Source of the DNA: Tuctoria greenei
Lineage: Eukaryota > Streptophyta > Magnoliopsida > Poales > Poaceae
Assembly: GCA_036927565.1 (NCBI GenBank)
Contig: JAYESD010000007.1
Location: 129,182,230 to 129,246,229, forward strand
Direction: 5' to 3'
Length of the DNA stretch: 64,000 nt
Shown here: positions 53,484 through 61,361 of the stretch, piece after piece
Position numbering within the stretch: the first letter of the stretch is position 1
How the letters are laid out: every line of letters begins with the position of its first letter
Program-made: the position numbers and the translations under genes
Notes under the pieces: generated by a model
The model's database searches: none
What the model was told of the DNA's origin: nothing
The model's input: the letters and a program-made list of their open reading frames with translations, nothing else

Positions 53484-56400
53484 TGTGAGGACCGGGTCCA
53501 CACATTCCAGGAATCGTAGAGGGTGGTGCCGTGCGATGCGGCACCCAACAGCACACACGAAAAAAATACAACAAAATACAAAGTTTTATTTATAGAAACA
53601 GCAGAAGTCTTTTACAATACTTAATATACAGCAAAAGTAATATTCACAGCTAAACTCTCAACCTAGCTATGCAAAAGTGCAGTCATCCAGCTCGGGGACG
53701 CTACACACTAGTAGCACACAACAATCACAGTGGCATGCAGGGCTCCCACTCGACGGTATACCCCGATGGGGGCATCGCCTCATCTTCGAGCCCTTCCTCA
53801 TACGTCTCACCTGCAAACAACTTAATATAGCAACTGTGAGCACGAAGGCTCAGCAAGACTTAACCGTCTCACCTAAACATGAAACTCTACATGCATAGAT
53901 ACTTAACATAGGAATAGATATAGGAGTAAATGACTCGCCTACATGTTGATCTTTAATTTTCAAGTTATTAACAACAGCTTACAAGTTTAATAACAATAAC
54001 TTTAGTGAGCATATTGGACAGCAACCATAGTTACAAAGCAATTATATTTCAATACATCATATTTTCCTGCCTTCTTTAGTATTTACTACGTCACAGCGCA
54101 GTGAACAAGCGGTACACAAATAACCGCGAGGGATGGTGACTGCAACCGGTAGACACCCAAATAACACGTCACATACACCTGTGCATAAGGAGCGTGTCGT
54201 GCTCCTCACCACGTCATACACATCAACCTTTCACTAGAAACTCAAACACCAAACTGGTCCCACCATCGCAGGCATAAGGTCCCCGAACGGAGCGTGTCTG
54301 TGCCCGCTGGCCGATTTACACCTTGCTACCCTCAACCCACTTCTATCGGCAGTGGGCTATGCCTTGACATCCAAGTTATCAAGTTACATTGGTTTCCTGG
54401 GTTCCATATGCCCAGTATGCATCCGGTACAGTTCAAACTTGTCCAGCAGGGCCGCACACGGATCGGTCCTCAATCGACACAGGCAGGACTACGCACGTGA
54501 GACCACGTCTCGCTGCATCCTACTCGCTGCTCGGTCTCAATTTCATATCTGTAAACCATTCTTTGATCAAATCCACCTCGTGTGATAAAATCCTATATCC
54601 CGAGTAGATTCCAACTACTCGACTTCTACGGGATTCTTGAAAAACTTAAGCATGGCATTTTCTACTCGTCGGGCTGTAGACCTACCTAATACTCCATGGG
54701 ATTTGTGGGTATGCAAGTGGAGTAACAAGCACCTTAGCCCTAATGCACAAAATTCATCCTAGACTCCTCCTCAATTTTGTCACTATATGATATGCAATAT
54801 ATAAAGTACATGAGTGATATTGAAACTATAGAAAAGATCTTATAAATACTGATCAGGTATGCAAATGATTTTAATTGGCTTTGGATTTTTATAGTGTATG
54901 CTAGGTCCTCTGAGGAAGATGCGGACTAAAAATTGGAGATGTTCAAGGAAGCTTGTTGTCTCTAAAATTCCAACAATAAAAGCATTCTCTGAAATATGGT
55001 ATTAATTCTGGAGTTTTGTCATGGCTAAAAGTTGATGATTCTGGTAGAGGAGGTCTGACTGGTTCTAGGAAAATTTTGTTTCATAATTTTCTGAGCTTTC
55101 TACAGGGAGAAATTGATTTTACAAGTTTGCGAGAAATTCTGAAAATGTTTCTGTACATTTTTCATTTTTCAATCAACATAGGTGATTTGAACAATGTTTG
55201 TTCCAGTAATTGAAGTCCAATGAACTTTAAATTTTACCTAGAGATCAAGTGTATTTTTAAGAGTGTTCTGACCAAAATTGGGAATTTTCCAATTAGCAGA
55301 ACAGGGGTAATTAATTTCCCAAGCAGTTATCTCAAAGGAATTAATTATAACAATTCTGTGACTTTCATGTCCAACAAATTGCACCAATGCAAATTTGGGA
55401 TCAATATGAGTCTATAAAAATTTATTTGGAATTATTTGAGCAAGTATGCTCGGAGTAATTGATTTTTGAAGTTGGCTCAATTTCTGGAATAAATTTCCAA
55501 GGGGAAAGTTCAAACAATCCAGCCCGGCCGCACTTCGTTTAAATTGGCCAATCTGAGCTGGGACGCACCGAGGGCCACGGAATTAAACCGCACAGCCACA
55601 CTGGATCAAACAGTCACAGCAGATCCTGGGAGAGGGAAATAGCGGCTGACACGCGGGGCCCATGAGGTCGTCTTCAACCTCGGGCGCGCGATGCGGCCGC
55701 AGCGGCGCTGCACTGGTGAGCTCGCCGGCTCCCTTATCCCGGCCTTCCTTCACCTCGAAACTCACCGTGTAACCATTTTCCAGGGTGCTGAGCACGATGG
55801 GGAGGTCGTCGAACACCGGCGATAGCCGGAAACAGCGGCACGACGATGGCGGCGGCTGTTAGGGTTCCGGTGGTGTCGAAACCGCTGTACCTGTGCTCAA
55901 AATCCCTGGAAATCCCTCAGAAACGTTCCTAGGATCTTGGGGAAGATGAATATAGGAAGAAAAATGAGGGAAACGATTTGCAATGTCAAGCGCGATGAGG
56001 AGGTGATCTGTTTTTGGACGACGGAAGGGGAAACTCGATAAACTCAGTCATTACTCGATTATTTTCATTGATATTCGGTTGGGTGGTTGCACTAGACCAC
56101 CAGGAAGCTTATATCTCACATCCACGGTCGATTATCAGGCCGGCGCAAAGAATTGGAGTGAAACCTAGTGCGTTGTTCAAATGAATACCTTACTGTAAAA
56201 CTGGAAATATGAATTCAAGAGTGGCATAAATGAAGAACGGTTTTCACTGTGAGTTAGCGGGTGCAGAAGCAAAGCTTTTTGCTGTTGCATTCCGGCCAAG
56301 AAACCGCTCCTAGATTCAGCTCCACGGCGAAACAGAGAAGGTCCAACGGCGGCTCAACTGCGACGCCCGCAAAAACTTTTATTTAGTGAACCACCGTCAG

Positions 56401-57198
56401 GGAGCTGTCCACAAAAAGGTTTAGGAAGATGCGCAAAATAGTTACCAAGCTTCAAACCAGAATAGAAAGGATTAACAACATCTTGGTAGCTTGGATTTCC
56501 AGCTTGAATGAAAGCTTCGTCGCCGGCGGCCAAGAATAGGGGAAAGACTTTGGGTGGCTTGCACTGGATGCTCGAAAGACCGATGAGGAGACTTGCTAGA
56601 TATATATGGGTGCTGGATTCAATGGCAATCGGCAAGCAAGCACACAGGTGTGTGGCTTGCATGTTGAGAGGTGTCGCTACGGTGAAGAAATAGAACACTC
56701 GCGTAATGATGTCACTGACCAGTGGGTCCCACAATTCCCTTCAACTCTATCTTCTCTGGACACTGAAATATCACACCAACATGTGTCCAAAAATCATGAT
56801 AATTTTCAGATAGGCTCAACTAAATATCATATGGGATCAACTAAATATCTAGGATTTGGTTCTGGGATCAAAACTTTCAATTGATCAAGTTTCAATTGAA
56901 ATTCAAATTTGAATTTGAAATTTGAATGTAATTCAATGGAGCCACTGAATTAAATAGCAAATGAGCTTCAAAAATTTTGAAACTTTGCAGAGAGACTAAT
57001 TGGAATATTTAAAATTAATGGTGAACTCAGATGTTTGTTTTGGCAAAGTTTGAACAGGAGCAAGTTTTGAATATTTGAATTCCCTCCATTGAAGTTTGAA
57101 TTGGTTTGATTTTTCAGTTCCCATTTTGATTTCTTTTATCCTATTCAAATTTAAATTCTCCTATATGAACTTTGTACTTTTAATTTAGGACTTTTACA
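53484..57198 (-). repeat. 3' LTR of the chromovirus, 3.7 kb
   Basis: On the minus strand it starts TGTAAAAGTCCT (57198) right after AAGGGGGTAGGAA, and ends GACCCGGTCCTCACA (53484), where the Tat2 antisense frame stops making sense. The length, 3715 bp, is large but within what this lineage shows. I see no gene inside it; open frames are short. AT-rich runs occur at 56880-56950. Without the partner LTR an insertion inside it cannot be ruled out. Confidence 0.65.
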
Positions 57199-57215
57199 TT
57201 CCTACCCCCTTGAAA
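57199..57215 (-). promoter_or_regulatory. Polypurine tract of the chromovirus
   Basis: The minus strand reads TTTCAAGGGGGTAGGAA next to the LTR start. Confidence 0.6.
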
Positions 57216-57224
57216 GAATCTCGT

Positions 57225-57783
57225 CCCGAGATTACAAATAAAAGACACGGAGGTAAAAAGATTACCGGATATGAGATGGTAACAACTCCGAATAATCTGA
57301 TCGAGGTAGTCCTCGCTTTCCCATGTCGGTTACTCAGCAGTATGGTTAATCCACAATACTTTGTAGAAGTACAAAGTCCGGTTCCTGGTGGCGCGGGTCT
57401 TTTCCTCGATAATCCGGATCGGATACTCAGAATAAGTGAGATCCGGTTGGAGAGCTTCAAGGTCTTCGGTGCAGATTTCAGCTGGGGATTTAAGGCACTT
57501 CCGCAGCTGAGAAATGTGGAATACATTATGACCACCAGCAAGTGACGCCGGTAACTCCAAATGATAGGCTACGGGTGTGCATTTTTTAATGACGGTGAAC
57601 GGACCGATGAATCGTGGAGCAAGTTTTCCCTTCACTCTGAAACGACGAATTCATTTCATCGGAGAGACACGGAGATAAATGTGGTATCCGATGTTGAAGT
57701 GAAGAGGTCGACCTCTTTTATCCGCATAGCTTTTCTGACGAGACAAAGCAGCCTTGAGATTGGCTTGAATCACTCGCACTCGT
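57225..57783 (-). pseudogene. pol: Integrase C-terminal end with chromodomain (chromovirus pol)
   Basis: The minus strand reads KGKLAPRFIGPFTVIKK and HNVFHISQLRKCLKS, the C-terminal part of plant chromovirus integrases, then ALQPDLTYSEYPIRIIEEK and FYKVLWINHT, a chromodomain-like segment. Stops break it near 57655 and 57330. In the family the chromodomain steers insertion to particular chromatin. The N-terminal side is cut by copia G at 57783. Confidence 0.75.
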
Positions 57784-58095
57784 TGAAAGCATCTAGGCCT
57801 CATGAGGTACGGTTTCGGTGATTAATGACAACCATTCGATATTAATAATGAATTTGTGAATGCAAGGTCCCAATAATCACTCAATCAAATGAAATCAGAA
57901 TGACATTGGAGACCCATATAAAATCAACTAATGAGATCAAATCGAATCATATGAAGAAAAAAGTGAAAGCTCTAACTTGACATCACTCAATGCTTGAAGA
58001 CTATCAGAACAACATTTCAAACAAGTGTCAAAGAGGTCACAAGTTCAAATTCCAAAAGAACAACACAAAACAACTCGAAGTCAAAAAGTTGAACC

Positions 58096-58470
58096 CACCG
58101 GATCATCCGATGTTTTATGAGTTGACTGCATCGGTCGAGTTGGTTCAACTGAAGAAGAAGACCTCAGACAAATGCACTCACCGGATCATCCGATGTGAGT
58201 GGCTCAGTGACATCGGTCCATGAGCACAGTTTGCAATACCATTGGACCAAGTGAAGCACCGGATCATCCGATGTGCAGAATTACACACATCGGTCGATCA
58301 CTCCAGTAAGCATCAAGATCAAGCAAATTCTGGAGGAAGAGCCACCGGATCATCCGATGAGAAGACAGGGGCAACATCGGTCTAACAACGGTCATATCTG
58401 AAACAGTGACATCAGCTAATTTGGCTTTGACCGATGATAACTGAAGGGTAGACAACGGATCATCTGGTGT
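58096..58470. repeat. CACCGGATCATCCGATG array in the G LTR
   Basis: Copies start at 58096, 58179, 58257 and 58343, with a degenerate fifth at 58453. The first four are followed after about 15-35 bases by (A/G)CATCGGTC. The core CGGATCATCCG has the same arm type (CGGA...TCCG) as the palindromes of copia A and D. Period about 80 bp. Confidence 0.85.
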
Positions 58471-58525
58471 TCGCAGAGCAGTGATGTCAGCCTACTTTTC
58501 CAACGTCTATTTCGTGGAGGCTGGC

Positions 58526-58533
58526 TATTTATA
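58526..58533 (+). promoter_or_regulatory. TATA box of copia G
   Basis: TATTTATA in GGCTATTTATACCCC, just after the palindrome array, as in copia A. Confidence 0.6.
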
Positions 58534-59160
58534 CCCCTTCAACCTATCAAATCGATAAGACTTGAAGCCCAGACATACTCTACACATCCTAGAGCATTCA
58601 AGACATAGATCTACCACTTTCACATCATTTGTTCAGCATTTGCACACCAAGAGATAGGCTAGAACTAGCTAGAGATAGTGCTTGTGTGCCTCCACTCTTG
58701 GTGATTGGAATCTCTAGTGTAGTGAGAGCCATAAGGGAGTGTCCCTTGTTGTGTGTGACTTCCGGAGCTTGCCAAGAGGATTGTGGAAGCCCGGAGGATT
58801 CAAGGTGTACAAGGCTTGAGCTCCACCTTGCCAAGGTTGGCGAACGGAGAAGAATAGTGAAGACCCCCTTATCTCGGTGACTTGGGAGTGGCAAAACCCT
58901 TCGGTGGGTGCCACAACGTGGATGTAGGAAGATCCTTGTGATCTTGCCGAACCACGGGATAAACTCCGTGTCCTTTGAGCGTTTGCATTCCTCTCCCTTT
59001 TACATTTATGCAATCTTCATTCCGCAACTTTAATTTACATTGATTGCATAGATTAATTGCATAGGGAATTGGGCTTTAAGTTGTTAGCTTTTAATTACCT
59101 TAAAATTTGAAAGAAAGCCCAATTCACCCCCCCCCCTCTTGGGAGTTTTGATCCTTACAA

Positions 59161-59175
59161 TTGGTATCAGAGCCT
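59161..59175 (+). promoter_or_regulatory. Primer-binding site of copia G
   Basis: ATTGGTATCAGAGCC, perfect match to that of copia A. Confidence 0.9.
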
Positions 59176-59219
59176 TGTTGCTCATTGGATCATTCTAGCC
59201 TCACCGCTAGAGAGCTAAA

Positions 59220-61346
59220 ATGGCCAAGAATGGGGGTTCGGTTCCTACCTTCGAGGGCAAGAACTTTGCCTATTGGAAAGCACGCATGCGTGCCTACCTA
59301 GAGGCTATTGCTCCCGAAGTTTGGGAAGCGACCCATGCGGGGTTTGGAGATCTTAATTATGTTGGTGATCAACTAAAATGGGATGCTAAGGCTAGAAATG
59401 CTATCTATGAATGCATAAGTCAAGACGTATTTGCTAGAATTGCTAGTAAAGAGAAAGCTTGTGAAATTTGGGCATGTTTAATTGAAATACATGAGGGCTC
59501 ATCTCGTGTTAAAGAACTCAAATATCACTTGCTTAAATCCAAGTATGATGAATTCAAAATGCTTCCTCATGAGAATGTTAACCAAATGTTTTCTCGTTTA
59601 AATGTGCTCATTGAGGAGATTAACGCACTTGACATTGCCTCTCTTGGAAAGGGACTTATCAACCGCAAGATCTTCATGCTTCTACCCAAGCCCAAGTACA
59701 ACATTATCAATTCAATGCTCCAAAAAGAGTCACTTGACAACATTGAAGTTTCGGAGCTCATTGGAGAAATTCATGCTCATGAGATGAGCGTACTTGGAAT
59801 GATGGAGGAGTCATCGTCAAAAACCATTGCTCTCAAGGCCTCAACCAAGAAGACAACTCCCAAAAAGAAGAAAGTGGTTGAGCCTAGCTCAAGTGAAGAA
59901 GAGCAAGCAACAAGCAAAGATGACGATGACGAGCTTGCGTTGATGTTGAGAAAATTCTCACGTCTAAACTCCAAGATCGCAAAGAAGGGATACTCTTTTG
60001 ATCCCAAGAAGAAAGCCTTCCTCCCAAGAAAAGATGAAAACAAGACATGCTATAATTGTGGTGATCTAGGCCACATATCATATGATTGTCCAAGACCGGA
60101 CAAGAGGAAGGACAACCACAAGGGAAAGCATCGGAAGCTAGAACAAAGTGATGAAGATGAAGAAGAGGTCAAGCCCAAGCACTCCTTTGGAAAGAAGAAA
60201 TTTGACAAAGGCAAGAAGACCAAGCTCTTTCCAAAGAAAAGAAGAGGGCCTCAAAAAGTCTTCATGTGCGAGGCAAATGAGTGGATCACGAATGAAGAGT
60301 CAAGCGACGAAGAGAGTGAAGATGAAGAAAACTTGGTGGGCCTTGCCATCGTCAACAAGGATAACTCACCTCTTCGTCCACCTCCTATGTGCCTCATGGC
60401 GAAAGGTAACACTAAGGTACGTGATGATTCTAGCGATGATGATGATGAGCTCTCCCCCGATGAATTAGCATCTATGATTAATGAATACCATGTCATCATA
60501 AAAAGGGAGAAGAGCAAGGTTAAGGCACTTGAACAAGCTTGTGCTAAGATTGAGAGTGTGAAGCTCGATTTGCATGACAAATATGTAACCATACTTAAAG
60601 AGCATGACACGCTCAAATCACATGTCAAGCAAATCGAGGAGGAAAATGCTCAAATCAAGCTTGATCATCATGAGCTTGACTTAGCAAACCTAGCACTCTT
60701 GGGAAAGCACAATGACTTGGTTCAAGAACATAAAGTGCTTAACCTTGCTTATGAAGCAATTGAACTAAAAATGAAAAACATGAAAAAGGAAACCCTTGAT
60801 GGCAAAGTATCAACTACTTCACATGCCACTAATATTTTGGATAAGTCTTTGCCTTTGGAAGCAAGCCTTAGGGAGAAGGAGTTGATGGACGAGATTGAAA
60901 GTCTCCGCACTAGTGTGGCATGACTTTCTAAGGGGGAGGACAAGCACAAGGAAATCCTCTACCAACAAGCTAAAGGCTTCAACAAGAGAGGACTTGGATC
61001 CTTCCCGGTGCTCAACAAAAGGAAGGTGCCCTCACCGGAGCTTAGGACGAGCTTCATCAAAGAAGTTGGTTCCTATTGTCAACATTGTGAGGTCACCGGA
61101 CATCACACGAGGGAGTGTCCTCTTCCCAACCGTCCTTCTCCCAAATTGCCTCCTAACTACAAGTCTACTTTCAATGATTACCACTATCTCTTGAGCAAAG
61201 TAGGTGGCAAAGTGAAGGCAAGGTTCATCGGCAAAGACATTAAGGGCATGAAGGGGAAGCTCCCCAAGCAACTTTGGGTCCCAAAATCACTTGTATCACA
61301 CATACAAGGACCTAAGTTGGCTTGGGTGCCTAAACTCACAAACTAA
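59220..61346 (+). pseudogene. gag: gag of copia G, complete except for one stop
   Basis: Starts MAKNGGSVPTFEGKNFAYWK. Residues about 10-200 form the UBN2/DUF4219-type Gag domain. A first zinc knuckle CYNCGDLGHISYDC is at about residue 276 and a second, CQHCEVTGHHTREC, at about residue 619; both have all four ligands. Between them are acidic runs and a coiled coil (about 420-520). One TGA at 60921-60923 follows TSVA; after it the same frame runs on to LAWVPKLTN and TAA at 61344. The stop could be a mutation or allow a shorter and a longer Gag. Gag and pol are in different frames. Confidence 0.85.
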
Positions 61347-61361
61347 CTTCATGTGTGTAGG
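61347..61361 (+). promoter_or_regulatory. TGTAG|G at the gag-pol junction of copia G
   Basis: CTTCATGTGTGTAGG lies between the gag stop and the pol frame, in the same place as in A and D. It is less pyrimidine-rich than in A. Confidence 0.35.

Larger units (their letters stand above)
53484..57783 (-). mobile_element. Chromovirus-type Ty3/gypsy (Tekay/Del-like), 3' part
   Basis: A 3.7-kb 3' LTR (57198-53484), a purine-rich tract and the C-terminal end of pol with a chromodomain-like segment (57783-57225). Copia G cuts it at 57783. The 5 bases before it are CAGGG (53479-53483). Its pol, gag and 5' LTR should lie beyond the window. Confidence 0.75.
57784..59160 (+). repeat. 5' LTR of copia G
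   Basis: It starts TGAAAGCATCTAGGCC and ends GATCCTTACA before the primer-binding site. It is 1377 bp and contains its own palindrome array (58096-58470) and a TATA box (58526-58533). Confidence 0.88.

Noticed and set aside
52485..53574. Several minus-strand open frames, up to 181 codons
   Set aside because: They are antisense to the Transposase_28-like ORF, which has the family match.
57210..57545. Plus-strand open frame of 111 codons
   Set aside because: It is the reverse of the chromovirus integrase C-terminal and chromodomain coding region on the minus strand.
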